From Lates calcarifer (taxonomy: Eukaryota > Chordata > Actinopteri > Centropomidae): a stretch of DNA of 64,000 bases. Shown here piece after piece: positions 11,411 to 24,157 of this stretch (position 1 is the first letter of the stretch; each line of letters starts with the position of its first letter). The notes under the pieces are model-generated. The model was not told the origin of the DNA. It ran no database searches and saw only the letters and a program-made list of their open reading frames with translations. The stretch is from positions 6,184,194-6,248,193 of the forward strand of contig NC_066852.1 in assembly GCF_001640805.2 (NCBI RefSeq), written 5' to 3'. The translations under genes were made by a program, and so were the position numbers.

Positions 11411-13004
11411 AAAATGATGCCAGTCATGGCATCATTCCTTTCATGACAAACATGTTTATATGTAGTCATTTGGTTCTCAGGAATTCCATATAACGTTACA
11501 CAACACATTGCTTTACAAATGTGTGTCTGAGTGTGCATGTCTACATGTTTGATTATAGCCTAAGGTCAGTGGCCTCTACCATTTCTGAGTCTGAGATGAG
11601 AGAGGTCCTTCACTCATTGGAAAAATGTCCTTACAAGTCCAATCTTGTCATTTTTCAGGGAGAAGAAAAGTCAAGGTGCTATTTACACAAAGCAAAATGA
11701 AAGCAAGGACAACACGGACAGTGTTTTTACTATGAGAGCCTAAAATCCATGAACAATGCATGTTATGCTTTTTGCACAATATGCTTTTCTAGATTTTTTA
11801 CTTTCTGCACAGAAGTATATTTTGGTTTACACTAATCCTCTGTAACAACAGCAAGTGAGATCATTTCTAGTGATAGGTCAGCTGGTCTTGTGTGATCAAG
11901 AAAAGCACATTCTAACCACAAACTCTCCTCCCAGCTCAGTTCATGTTAGTCAACAACAGCTTTCCCTCCCCTGCTGAGAAGCACGTCATGGAAAACAGCT
12001 TTAATATTAGACTATAGGACGGAGCCCACCGACAGATTTATGTGGGCTCAGGAAGGAAGAGTATGCCCCGTCATCAGTGCGGTGAAATCCCCTGTCGGGC
12101 TGCACTGGCCCGCAGGTGGAATTGGGTGTGTGAGAGTTTTTTGAACATCCTGGAGGTCTCCCAACAAGGGCCTCGAGATGCTGCTGAAAAGACCTGGCCC
12201 GGGGAGAAGTACTGCAGGCTCAGTGGAGAAATAAATGGTGTGGTACAACAACAATTAGCAGGCAGGAAGGGAAGGGAATATAGACAAAGAGATGAATGGA
12301 GAGGAGGAGTGAAATAATAGGAAGAGGAGGATATGGGGGGTAAGAAAAAGGAGGAGAGAGACTACACTTTGAGCCCGTCGTTCAGTTTCTGCACAGACGT
12401 GAATCACTGGAAAACCTTGACTCACCAGCAAGAGACAAGTGTGGCTGACAGCACTCAGTGACGGCATGTCTCTTTCTCCTCCCTTTTTGGCACAAAAGCA
12501 GATCTCCTCTCACTACAGCCAGTTTATCTACTTGTCTGGGTCCTCAAGAGTGAAAGTGGGCCGATTGTAGCATGCAATTCTACTGAGACTACATTGTTTT
12601 TTTTAGTTCTTGTGGCTGGTTTATTTCATAGAGAGAAAAATCTCCACATCAAGTGCAAAAAGACTGGCCGCCTTACAAAAATGTTGTTAACAGAATGGCT
12701 GTATAGGAAAGATTTTGTAGTATTTTCCACATTGAACTTGCATTTGCTGACAAAACACAAGAAAAAGCAACCACAGAAAACATTTCAATAGAACTGTAAA
12801 ACAATGATTTGATCTCAGTTTAGATCGGTGTTAAAGAAGTGATGCAGCTACACATTTGTTGTGAATACCACATAAGAAATGACTATTCACTGAGAGATAA
12901 TAAATCAGTTACTCTATAAACAGATATTTAATGAGTTTATCTGGTTTCAGAATGCTTGAAATGTGAGGATTTGCTACTTGCTGATTTCTAATACAATAAC
13001 GAAC
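11411..13004. other. Intergenic downstream of bhlha9
   Basis: The block about 12000-12260 is GC- and CpG-richer than the surroundings and has no recognisable repeat. A chance open frame spans part of it but has no known domain and no splice support. The remainder is AT-rich. Confidence 0.4.
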
Positions 13005-13197
13005 TGATGATCTTTCTGGTTTTGCACTGCTATTCAGTCCAACAGTCACAAGACATATTTAGATTTCACCTGGGACTGTGGGAAACTGTGATGGACACTA
13101 TTAAAAAAAAAAATCATATAATCTGTAGACCAAATTGATTAATCAAGAAAATTATCATCACATTTATCAATATTAAAAATAACTGTTAGTTGCAAAA
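13005..13197 (-). mobile_element. hAT-like MITE remnant, family R2 (reverse orientation)
   Basis: Contains CACCTGGGACTGTGGGAAAC then TGTGATGGACAC, TGTAGACCAAATTGATTAAT and an end AACTGTTAGTTGCA, the reverse complement of the R2 head at 30104 (TGCAACTAATGATTA). Truncated at one side. Confidence 0.6.
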
Positions 13198-13617
13198 AAT
13201 GTCCAAAAAAGAAAAACTGCGAACAATTTACAATCAGTTTATGACAAAGTATTTGGTGATGAGAGATTTTTCAGTGCAGACTGGATGACTGTGTCTAGTC
13301 TGTATCTAGTCTAGTGCTTTGACGATTTAACGTCTTTCTGTTCAATTGTGACTCACCTGAGGATTTACCTCACTTCTCCAACGAGCCTGTCAGTGATGCA
13401 TCTTTTTTTCAGACTGGTCCGCCTCCTTGACACCCTCTGCTGCCAAGCTGATGGAAAAGAAAACAAGCAAACATGAGAGAAATGATGCCAAGACACAAGG
13501 GTGTGTTTGCGTGATATATGGGGATGAGTCAGCCTTCAGAATCAAGATGCATGTTGATGCTCTACATACTGTGCCCACCCCCTGCTCCCCAAGAAAACAT
13601 ACGTAAGTGCAAATACA

Positions 13618-13656
13618 GACACACACACACACACACACGTGCGCGCACGCACACAC
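13618..13656. repeat. (CA)n microsatellite with CG interruptions
   Basis: About 10 CA units then a GTGCGCGCACGC interruption and more CA; alternating purine-pyrimidine, potentially Z-forming. Confidence 0.95.
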
Positions 13657-16600
13657 TAACTGTGATATGACATCATTGAAGAAGGTTAAATGAATGAAGG
13701 TGCCAGAGGACATGATGTGACAGACTTAGTTTGTTCCCATAACATGTACAAACACATAATTCCTGCATTACTTACTATGTGAAACACAGAGCTGTGACAG
13801 GAGATCAGGTCACCCACTGAGGTTTATTCTGAAAAGCTATGCCCACTTAAAAGAATATAGTTTTAATTTGAACTGGATTACAGCAGTATGCCTGTGGTAA
13901 ATAAGCTCAATAATGTATTTTTTCCCCTTCTCCCCACACTGTCTATTGCTATACTGTCAACTATCAAATTAAAAAAGAACACTGTATGATCAAATGTTTC
14001 ATCAGCTGAAAGTCAAAGGTTTTCTCTTTTAAACTGGATTCAACTTCAACAGATTTTTATCCTTGTTAAAAAGTCTTGCTCCACTCATTCAGGAAGTGTT
14101 ATCTCTTCTTCCTTTTCTTGACAAATAGGACAAGATGCAACTTGTTTTATTGATTTGTTTGGCTCAACAGAGCAATGAGCAGTTTCACTGCAGAACACTA
14201 GATGGAGGCAGCACAACAGAGCTTTGCTGTGCCATATATTCAGCTAGTGAGAGAAGTAGGGGCCCTGTGCTCCACAGATACCCAATAAATAACAGGATTT
14301 GCAACAAGAAAAATGCTTGGATATAACCAAAAAACAAATAAAATCACAATTTATCTCATATCCTATTATAAAGATGTGGCTGTTGGACAGCAGAATTCAT
14401 TGTCATAAATAGTGTACCACAACTGTAGGTACACACAGCACGAGGCTTCAGTTTTATGCAAGGTTGCAAATAAATGTCTCTCCTGGAGAGATTTAAGTGT
14501 TTTGATGTTACAATACTATCCCTGGTCATGCAACAACACTGCTGCCATGGATTGTGTTTCGTTTCAGAGATTTTAGGGGTTTGTTATCTCAGAATCCCTG
14601 TGATAGTAAACGTTGTATAATCTATTTAAATAATGAACAGTTTTTCCAATTCACAAAATGAAGAGTCTGATTTAAATTTCCTGTAAGATGATATGATATC
14701 TGATTATATAAAATCAAGAAAAAACAATGATACTGATAACACTATGTATTACCAGTGTATTAAGATTAATACAGAAAAATACATAATTCAGTCCTTGACA
14801 TGGACACATTAGAATTGACTGTAAAAGACATAATTTTGTCCTTGTGCAAGGTCTGAGCAAGAGTCTGGACTATCTTAGTCACTTCCTCTGTGCTTTGAAA
14901 GGCTGCAGCGGCACCTCCCCACTACTCCTCTGCTTGTTAATAGTACAACGATTGTATATTAGAACATTGTACCATTAATCTAGAGGGTGCCAGAGACAGT
15001 TCCAATTTACAGCAGCCCTGTCTTTCCTGCCCTGTTGACAAGTACCACACTGATCATTGTCAAAATCTGACTTTCTGAAAAGTCTACATTTATATTCAGT
15101 CTAATTATGTCAAGTGGCATTATCTAATTATCATCACATCATCACTGTGGCTCAAATTCTTGAGTGAATATGAAGTTTGTTTTCAGCTGATTTTTTTGTG
15201 TTGAAAGATTAGAGTTTATTTAGCTGTAACTGCTCATTGCTCCAGCAGTGTCTTGCAGCATTCATGCAGATTCATACAGATTGCTACTCTGATGCTGAAC
15301 TCCAACATCATCTAGCAGATGGACCAGGGATAGATTGAACTGGCCCTCCAACATTTCAAATGCCAACATGAAACATGCAATGGAACTGGTGAAGAGTTGG
15401 AGCCGACCAAAGGAGGAATAATCCCAATGTGGCCACAGTAGGTTCTATGTATGGGGAGTTTGCAAACACAGTTTCTCAGTTTTTTGTGTGGGTCTCCACT
15501 GGGGATCTTCCTACAGTGTAAAGATGTGCCAGTCAGTTAGATAGTTAGATAGGAGAATCTTACTTGCCTGTAGATATGAACAGGAGTGTGAGAGATTAGT
15601 GGCCTAATCTGTGACCACATTAAAAGGCTCACAGAATACACCTCTAGATCGACACAGAAATCTCACATTTGTTATATGAAGATGGACCAATTTGTACCCC
15701 AATTATAAATTACATTTGTTTAAGACGGGTTTAACTACAGCTTCAAAGAAGTTACTCTGAAATAGAGGAAGAGAACAGGATTACTACCTATTTCTATCCA
15801 GCTGTGCAGGAGATAAAATGGCAGAATAAACAAAAATCGAAAAGAGACAGAGGGCTGCATTTTTTCACACTGAGGCTGTTACTGATGAAGTGTTGGTTAT
15901 TTGACTCATTACAATTTCAAGGTTCATGCAAACATACTGAATGATTAAAGTGACTTTGATGTTAACTTTTGATGTTAACATCATCCATTACTGTCCATGG
16001 TGCATTCTAATGATGTCGTGCAGACATTAAGTAAACACAAATGAAATTAAAATATGTTATCCTGTCTTAGGCAACTTGAAAATGAAAAAAAGTGAATAGG
16101 GAAAATGAACGAAACAACGAACTTGTGACCTGGCATGCCTCAGACTGTGCAGTTGAGCTTCAGCAGACTGTGGTAGGAGAGCACAAAGGTGACACTCTGA
16201 CAAGATGACACATCTCCCAATCCACCGTGGATAACCTGCTTGGCTGACATTGAGGTTACCGAGATACAGGGATAAGCTGAAAATAGAGGGTGGCAGTTCT
16301 GGCTCTGGGATCAGAGGGGCTGTATTCAGCATCAAGGTGAAGAGGCCTTTGGCTTATGAATTTGAACAGTCTCAGTCCTGTGTCCTGCATCTTTGCTTTT
16401 ACATTAAATTCAACCTGTCTTTATTTGCTGGTACAGTACAAGTTGTTTATCTGCTCTGAGATGGAAGAAAGCTATTCAGCCTGATATGCAGCAGGAAATA
16501 AGAAAAAGGGGCAGGGAAATTTGATGACATTTACTATTCTGGCTACTATTCCCTTCTCTCTTTCTCTCTCACACACAGAGAAAGAGACAAAGAAAAGCAC

Positions 16601-19600
16601 AGTGTCATGTCAAGTCTATTTATTCACTGCTGGCTATGTATTTTCATACAGTATGTAAACAACTATTTTTTATTGTCATTCACTCCCTGGCTGCCTTCAG
16701 CTTGTCCATTGATTCCACTTCAGATTCAGCTCTGAGGACAGTCTGTTCCAATTAAGCCTGCATCATAAATGCAGAGAGAGAAACAAAAACACAGTCTGAA
16801 AAACATCTGGGGCATCTTTCAAAATGTCTGCATCCACACTGAAACTTCTTAGATCTCCGTGTTGAGCCCTCTCAGCAGAAGCTGTTACTGCTTACACTTT
16901 ATAAGGAATGTGTTATTCATAACTGTCAGCTATAATGGACACATTGAATTGGCTGGAGTAAGAAAGAAACATTAGCAAATGAAGAAAAGAAATCTTCACC
17001 AAGTTAACTAAAACAAAAGTAGGTTTGGTTGTGCTGTTTACATTGTGTTGTCAAACAGGTGAAGATATTTTCTTCTTTGATTGTGTTCCGTCTACCTGCA
17101 TGCATTTTTTTTTTTTTTTTGTGGGGGGGGGGACACACCATAAAATACAGCATCTGTGCACTATGGAGAAATGTCTGAGAAATATCTGAAGAAGACAGCG
17201 TGTGGGCCAGTGAATGGAAACCCCGCAAATTGTTTCTACTGGCTGGAAGCTGTTTTGAAAACAGGCATCAATGTGAGACAAAACACATGTGAGTTGACTT
17301 GATAGGTGAAAAAGAAATTCTCACTTATCTGACATGAAACATAAGACTCCAGTGTTGGCATTAAGCTGTGGTTTGTCCATATTGACCTGTGCACTGTTCA
17401 TTAGCCTGTGATTTGTCCATATCCCTGTTGGCCTGAACTCTGTTGGCTTCAATTAGATTTAGTGCAAAGAGGCTGCTGAAGTGCTGACTGGACTTCAAAG
17501 CCTGTGGTTGTTTTTGTTTTGACATGCAGTAAATATCTTTTTCAACACTGTATTGTTCTGATATTAATGTTACATGATTGTTAATATTATGTTAGGGTTG
17601 GTTTTATTTTAAGTGTATTAAACAAGCATCAACAATTATAATTAATATTATTATTATCATCATCCTATATGGGTATGTTAACAAACAATCATCGCTTGGG
17701 TTACAGACACATGAAAACAGCCCTACTACACTAAAGAGCATGTTCAATTTTTTTTTTGCCTCACCTCAAGAATGTCAAGATGGATGTCATTTCTTCAGGT
17801 AGTCGCTGGCATCATTAGTCAAGATACAAGGGAGAATAGATGGGTAATGTCAGCTGTCAGCAACGCAGCCAGTCGTGTTTCAGGTGCCATGGATTGCAGA
17901 AACCTGCAGGAATGATTTGATTTGTCCTCTGAAACCTGTTTAAAGAACAGTTCCTTTGATGAGAGCAGTGAATATATTGAGTTGTGGTGTGTTCAGTTAA
18001 TTTAATAAAATTCCCCTGTGACTACTTCTCTTCCGTCTGTGTTTTTAATGTATAGTGGTGTGCACGGTAGGATTTTACAAAGCACTTAACAATAATATAA
18101 CAAACTGAGGAGAACTTCAATTTCACAAGCTGGCCTCACCCACAGACAGCTTGCACATATCTAGGTGCCCCTTTCTCACAGTCCATTGCTTATTAACTCA
18201 AAGGTCAATAAATACACTCCCATAGTGAATGGATTGTGAGATGTTGTCAGTTGCTGGCATTTTCAATGAAGTACTTTCATTTTACTCAGTCAACTAAAAT
18301 GAAATCATTTGCTCTGACAGATGTGTTATATTTGTCTATTTTTTGGTTTAATTAACAGTTTAATTTATAGGGGAATTAGTGTGAAAATGTTTGCAAGAAA
18401 CTTCTTACTTTTACTCATCCAATTTAAAGTTGGAGCTTATTTATTGCAAAAGGTAAGACTTTTTCCCAGTATGTCCACTTTAAGGTAAATCCATAGGCAT
18501 GCTGTGTAGCCCTTAGCCTTAACAACCTAAGAAGGGTGCAAAGGCTAGATCACTTGAAGTTGGTAATTTAGTTAATAAAGTGGGTCTAAATAATTGTGAA
18601 AAGTAAATTGGTCTTTTAAAAGGTTATCTGTACTCTGACATGGGGCCACCTCTCAGGAATATAAAACGACACCTTGTTAAGTGATTGGACAGGCTCATTT
18701 CAGCAGCTATTTTCACTGCTGCACCTTAATTATTTAATTTTCCCCTCTTCTTGGATTCTACCTCTAATGGATTGATTTTTCCAGGGAAATTGGTTTATAA
18801 AACCTCTATGAGAGGAGAGGGTGGCAGGAAAGTGTCAGATGAGAGGAAAGTGAGCTGAGAAGGAGTAGAGGGATTGAAGAAAGGTGCCAGTGAAGACGTC
18901 AAGGAAGTGAGGACAGTGTCGTAAATAGGCTGAAATTCATGTTTGTGCCTTCACAGGCTTGCCAGGCAATTACAGCCTTTTGTATTCCATAGGCTCCCTC
19001 TAACCATTAGTCTGAAATCATTTCATCACAGTCACAAGAAAGAAAATTAACATTAGTGAGTGAACTTCAACATCCTGAGGTCAAATGAATATTGGACCTG
19101 AGCTGACGTCTTCTACTGCAACATAGATTTTTATACACATTTGTACAGTCTTGCTCAAATTACTGTCCTCTGGGAGGATAGCAAAGGGCTCAGTTGTAAT
19201 GAGAATACCAAAGAAGTTGTGTCATTAGTCACAGATAAAGATACATTATATGCCAGACTTACTTGGCCTCTGGGACTGTATTTCTTGTCGACTGAGGTTT
19301 TCTTTTTTCCTTCTATGCAGCTGAGGCTCACAATTTAATCAATTCCCTTTTCTGAGCCTGAGAAACAGAAAGAAAAGGCAATTACTGAAGGAGAAAATAT
19401 GATAAGGGATTAAAGGATTGAACCCCAACTGTCAAAAGAAGATGGATTAGTTTTGTTCGAGTAGGTAAGTCAAACAGGCTTCATATTTACTCAGTGGTTA
19501 AGGAAAATGAAACCCAAACATCATAACGTTGAGGTTTGACTTACATGTACAGAGCTGTACTCTGCAGGGAATTAATCCATGATTGTGCAAGGCAATCAGT

Positions 19601-20687
19601 GAATTCAATAACATAATGTAAACTTACACACAGTATGAAAGCTAATGTGAAGTCACTTGGATAACACTGAAAAACAGCTTAATAATGGATGGCATGTTTC
19701 ATGAACACCACCTACTATTGGCTTTCAATGGTCTTCATGGTCTTTTGTTTATAATTATCAACAATAAGAAATTTTACTGTTCATCCTGAAAATTGCTATT
19801 TTTAACACACACACACACACACACGTTTACCTTTCATTTGCTTAATTTTGACCTGTTCTCAACCCGACTCTATTGAGTGTATTGAGTCAGACTATCATTT
19901 AAATAAATACAAGCGAACAATAGTGCAAAAAAAGAAAAAAAAATCGTATTTATCCCTAAATGTTGGCTAACTAGTTGTTATATTTTTAACATTTTTGTAC
20001 ACTGCACTTAAGCTAACACAGCTAGCTAGCACTAAAGGTAACAAGTGCTAATTAAAGCTGTTTTTAGGCTCCATTTGCTGTCACAAATGAATAAATGAAT
20101 ACGTAAAAAAAATGACCTTCCTAAAATCAAAATTGATAACTAACCAGGATTTCTCTCTAATGTCTAAGATCATCAAACAGACAACAATCAGTTCGGGATA
20201 AGATGCTTTTAAAAGTTTAGTCTCTATCAAAAATAGGCAGCACAGTACCAACACACCGCAACACAGGAAATGACCTGGGGCAGTGTGTAGTTCTGACTGA
20301 TGAATTCTGTTTTCATGTTGGTGTGTAAACCAATTTGTACCAAATTCTGAAAAACGTAGCAAATTGTTGAATCAGACTTAGACAGAACCCTTTGTCCAGA
20401 ACCCTCAAAAACTCCTCTATAGCCTGCTGCTGGTGTAACAGTAAATACATTCTGTCTGCTTCACACTGACATTGACTTTCTTTAACCTTCTCTTGAGAAC
20501 AAGCTAGATATAGTATATAGACTTAAACATGACACGAGTGTTGATATTTATAACAGAACACAACAGCACAAACTCCATAATTATCTTAGAAAAAAATATA
20601 TTTATATATAATTTAAGATCTTCTGAACAAGATGTTACCATGAGAGAATAAATTGGCATTTATGTGATCAGTACCCCGCCCTCCTTG

Positions 20688-20688
<1 letters not shown>

Positions 20689-20721
<33 letters not shown>
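20689..20721. repeat. (AC)n microsatellite
   Basis: About 16 uninterrupted AC units. Confidence 0.95.
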
Positions 20722-20724
<3 letters not shown>

Positions 20725-20835
20725 TCAGTTTTGCACAAGCACAAATGATTTCATCAGTGAAATGACCAATTTTCACCAGAAAGGTTAAGAGGGCTTTCAC
20801 ACATTTAACATTATTGGGAAAAATATTGGTGTTAT

Positions 20836-20886
20836 TATATATATATATATATATATATATAGAGGTATATATAGAGGTATATATAA
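20836..20886. repeat. (TA)n microsatellite with GAGG variant units
   Basis: About 13 TA units followed by two AGAGGTATATAT steps. Confidence 0.9.
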
Positions 20887-21267
20887 GTCCTTCAAACATT
20901 CCTGAGTATTAATTGCTCTTTTTGGGTTTATTGACTTCCACTTCTATTGCATGCATAAGGAACCAGTGTACAGTATGTACTTATTTTGTAACGGTGCTAC
21001 ATAATTGTGTTTTTTATACTTGAATATAGTTTTATTATTATTTTCATTGTGTGTGATTATTTCTCAATAGCTTTTCTTCTCAGGTTCTAACTCTTACTCC
21101 AACTATTCTAAATGGCTTTGAGCTGGTCATCTTCTGAGACAGTTTTTCTTTGTATTTATCATGTTTTTAATTTTAACCCCTTTTCATGCAGACATTTTAA
21201 GGATTTCTTTTGCATTCAAATGTCCCAGTAAGCCATGACAGTGTGACAGAGAATCAGGATGAACAGT

Positions 21268-21492
21268 AGACCTTTTTCACAGCAGACATTTTCACTTGGT
21301 TTAGTGAGAATAGCACAGGTGTTACTAATAACAAAACATGACAAGTGCATTCCACTCAGGTGTCAAGTTCAAGATCCTGGTGTTGAGCATCCTGGCTCAC
21401 TGAGAAGGTTTGCTAAGAGACCTGGAATGGAGTCATTTTGAATGGGATTATAAAGCCTGCAGAAGTCTACATGTCTGCTGTGAAAGAGGTCT
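21268..21492. mobile_element. TA-flanked MITE, copy A (225 bp)
   Basis: Ends AGACCTTTTTCACAGCAGAC and, on the right, GTCTGCTGTGAAAGAGGTCT; the terminal inverted repeats match at 21 of 22 bases. TA at both edges suggests a Tc1/mariner-type target duplication. No coding frame. Confidence 0.75.
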
Positions 21493-21529
21493 ATTCTAAG
21501 GCCCTGAAACCAAAGCAGCTAAATGAAAT

Positions 21530-21614
21530 TCAGCCATCATCCATTTTATTCTTTATACCTGTGCTTTTCCTACTCTGACAAGTCAAATGTGTTCTGTGAA
21601 AAAGGTCTATTGTT
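21530..21614. mobile_element. Partial copy C of the same MITE
   Basis: AATTCAGCCATCATCC, GACAAGTCAAATGTG and TTCTGTGAAAAAGGTCTA match the inner and terminal parts of copy B in reverse orientation; only one end is preserved. Confidence 0.55.
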
Positions 21615-21735
21615 GTGCAGGTGTTTCTGGTGTACACTTCAACTGGATGCTGATGATGATTGGCTGTCTCTGACCCAGATTATATTGTGTATTTCTCTGA
21701 GTTGCTTGTTCAATGCATCATGAAGGTCTGTTTAT

Positions 21736-21947
21736 AGACCTCGCTCACAGTAGACATCTTGACGAGTCAAATGCATCTGCAAGTTAACATGATTAATGGC
21801 TGAATTCACCTCAGGTGTGCCAGTTTCAGGTACCTAATATTGTCTTGCTGGGACATTTAAATAGAACAGGCCCATCATTAATGTTATTAATTACACCTGT
21901 GTTTTTCATGCAATGACATTTCGAAATGTCTGCTGTGAAAATGGCCC
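21736..21947. mobile_element. TA-flanked MITE, copy B (212 bp)
   Basis: Left end AGACCTCGCTCACAGTAGAC, right end GTCTGCTGTGAAAATGGCCC, matching copy A ends. The interior shares GTCAAATGCAT, GGTGTGCCAG and ACACCTGTG words with the neighbouring copies. Confidence 0.7.
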
Positions 21948-22019
21948 ATCGAAACAAACTAACCACCACACCACTGCTCTAACACTGTTTGCAGGGGCCT
22001 CAGGTGTTCTCTGTTGGGC

Positions 22020-22040
22020 TTTTTTTTTTTTTTTTTTTTT
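22020..22040. repeat. Poly(T) run
   Basis: About 21 consecutive T just beyond the MITE cluster. Confidence 0.95.
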
Positions 22041-22464
22041 AGCTCCCATGAAATTCAAACTCTACTCTGAGATGATGTCACATAAAGTTTTGTTACTTTT
22101 TTATTATCATGTGGTGCACAGTGCATTATAATTAAAAATGCACTTTATTAACAACAAAGTAATATTTTCTCAAGTCGCTGAACAGTCAAGCTTCAACACT
22201 AATGTGCTGTATTTAACATTTCAAATGGAAAAGATTCCCTGCTCCTGACTTTACTTTTTTCACCTCTGTTGTTCTGTAATTGCCTTTGAAAGTGTACATG
22301 CTGCAGAACTAATGTGCTTCGCTTGCTTGGTTCTATTGAAATGTCACATTGTTTTCTTGAGAGAGAGTAAGCTTGCTGGTCAATGGTCTGAAAGACAACT
22401 CAGATGAATTGCTGAGTAAATGGATAGCCTCAGGATTTCTTGATATAAACACATAAAGAAAAAA

Positions 22465-22465
22465 A

Positions 22466-22518
<53 letters not shown>

Positions 22519-22521
22519 TTT
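22465..22521. repeat. (CT)n(AT)n(T)n compound microsatellite
   Basis: CT units run directly into AT units and then a T-run. Confidence 0.95.
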
Positions 22522-23664
22522 ATTTATTTAGAAAATGTACTATTACCAGTAATGTAGTAACACTCATGACATTCATCATTCTCTGAACACTAACAGCTCA
22601 ACATAAGAGCCTTGGCTGACAATTAAGCAGGGGGGTAATTATAATGCTGGAGCATTAACACAGAATTGGAGAGCACTCACCCAAAGGGCAATTACCCTCA
22701 TATAGCCCTTACATGCTGACTGAAGTGAACTAAATAAAAGCTGATATTCACAACAGGGCAGAGGTCAGTTTGTAATTGTGGAAAATGTTCATTTAGTCTT
22801 AGTCTCCATGGAGGACTTTCATGACCTGTGGTAGGCCCCAGTTATACAGTTTTTAAATGTAACAACTAATTTAAAAAGTTTAAACCTGCAGTTAGGCAGT
22901 GTACAGCAAGTACATAAAGTGACTTCTAATATTTTAGCTCGTCTATGTGGATGGTTTTACTGATCAGATATTAATTAAGCTTGTGGTTATAAAAGACAGT
23001 AAAGTATAAAAATTAAGTGAAAAAGTGCCTGCATCAACTCTGGCAAACCAATTCCTGTTTGTATGTTCTGAATAATGCTACACAAAGCACAACTCACTAA
23101 TGAGGATGCCGAAACCTCTCTAGATAATAGATTGTTCTTGACAATATAGTGCATAACTGGCTCATTAAGACAAGGGCAATTTACTGTGTTATCAGCCACT
23201 GCAAGCTTCATCTAGCTTAAAATAGCACATTAACTCATGTCAGCAAAGTGACACACTTTGATAAATGTCTAAAACGAGAGCAAACTGAAACACTGCAAGG
23301 CAGGAACATGTGAAAAAGATCAACAGACAGACAGCTGTATGTACTGAAAAATCTAATTACCAGATGAATATATTAACACACTGATCAATATTAAGATAGA
23401 CTCCTAGATGATTCAGGGGGCCAGACCTGGAAAAGGCCCTGGAACATTCCAGGGATTATACATGTTTGTGGTGTGAGAAGTGTTAAATTTAAAAGCAGAT
23501 TACACTACAGCTTCATCTTATTGGTTTAAATATTGTCTCACCTACACCTCTTTCTGCACAGAAAGACTCCCAGTGGGGAAGGCCACCTGCTTAACACATC
23601 CAAGCCTAGCAGCTCGAGGCTACATCAGCAACTATGGCATAACACATACAAATCTGAGTTATCT

Positions 23665-24157
23665 GTGACCTTAAGATTTCCCAGTGTTTCCTATGTTTTG
23701 TTTCCCTGTCTGTTCTTCCCTAGTGTCTCCTCCCTCGTGTCTGTCTATGTGTGTGGGTGTGTGCTTCTTGAAGAGGTGTGGTGCAGCTCCCGGCCTGTCT
23801 CACCTGCTTCCCATTACTAATCAAGCTTCTCCTTGTACCACAGCAGCTGCTTCTGCCTGCTTCTGCTGTGTTCACCTTCCTGGCCGCCATTACCCCGCCA
23901 TACCACTCACCTGCTCCAAGCCTCTGGTCTCCGCTGCTCCCCCCTGCCACTGCCTGCCAATCTCTTATCGGCTACTCACTATTCCCCGGCTTCTTCACTC
24001 ACCAGGTCACCACCTGCTCTCTGGACGTCCAGCTCCTCATCATCACATCTCAGCCATTCCCCCACCAAAGATCTTATTTATCATTAAAACCACTCATACA
24101 TTTCTCAGCTGGTGTCCTTGTCTGTGTCTGCTCTGTGGTCCTTAACTAAACTGTAAC
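23665..24157 (+). mobile_element. LTR-like retroelement remnant (solo LTR candidate)
   Basis: A C/T-rich, comparatively GC-rich block of about 490 bp standing out from the AT-rich flanks. It runs from TGTGACCTTAAG to ACTGTAACA (TG...CA type ends), with CACCTGCTTCCCATTACTAA in the middle and ATCATTAAAACCACTCATAC before the end, an order that resembles fish Ty3/gypsy-type LTRs. The open frames across it are low-complexity Pro/Ser/Leu translations and are not genes. No flanking duplication confirmed. Confidence 0.4.

Larger units (their letters stand above)
13198..21267. other. Gene-desert segment, mostly unassigned
   Basis: About 8 kb with no defendable gene. Holds the CA tract at 13618, a T-run plus G-run at 17107-17131, a CA tract at 19806-19824, a CA tract at 20689-20721 and a TA tract at 20836-20862 continuing into AGAGGTATATAT repeats. 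CACTAGATGGAGGCAG near 14197-14212 is CTCF-like. Otherwise AT-rich DNA with chance open frames. Confidence 0.5.
21948..23664. other. Intergenic, unassigned
   Basis: Low-complexity tracts at 22020 and 22465; the rest is unremarkable AT-rich DNA. Confidence 0.5.

Noticed and set aside
23684..24149. Overlapping Pro/Ser-rich frames of 120-150 codons
   Set aside because: Low-complexity translation of a C/T-rich block that looks like an LTR remnant, in all three + frames at once.
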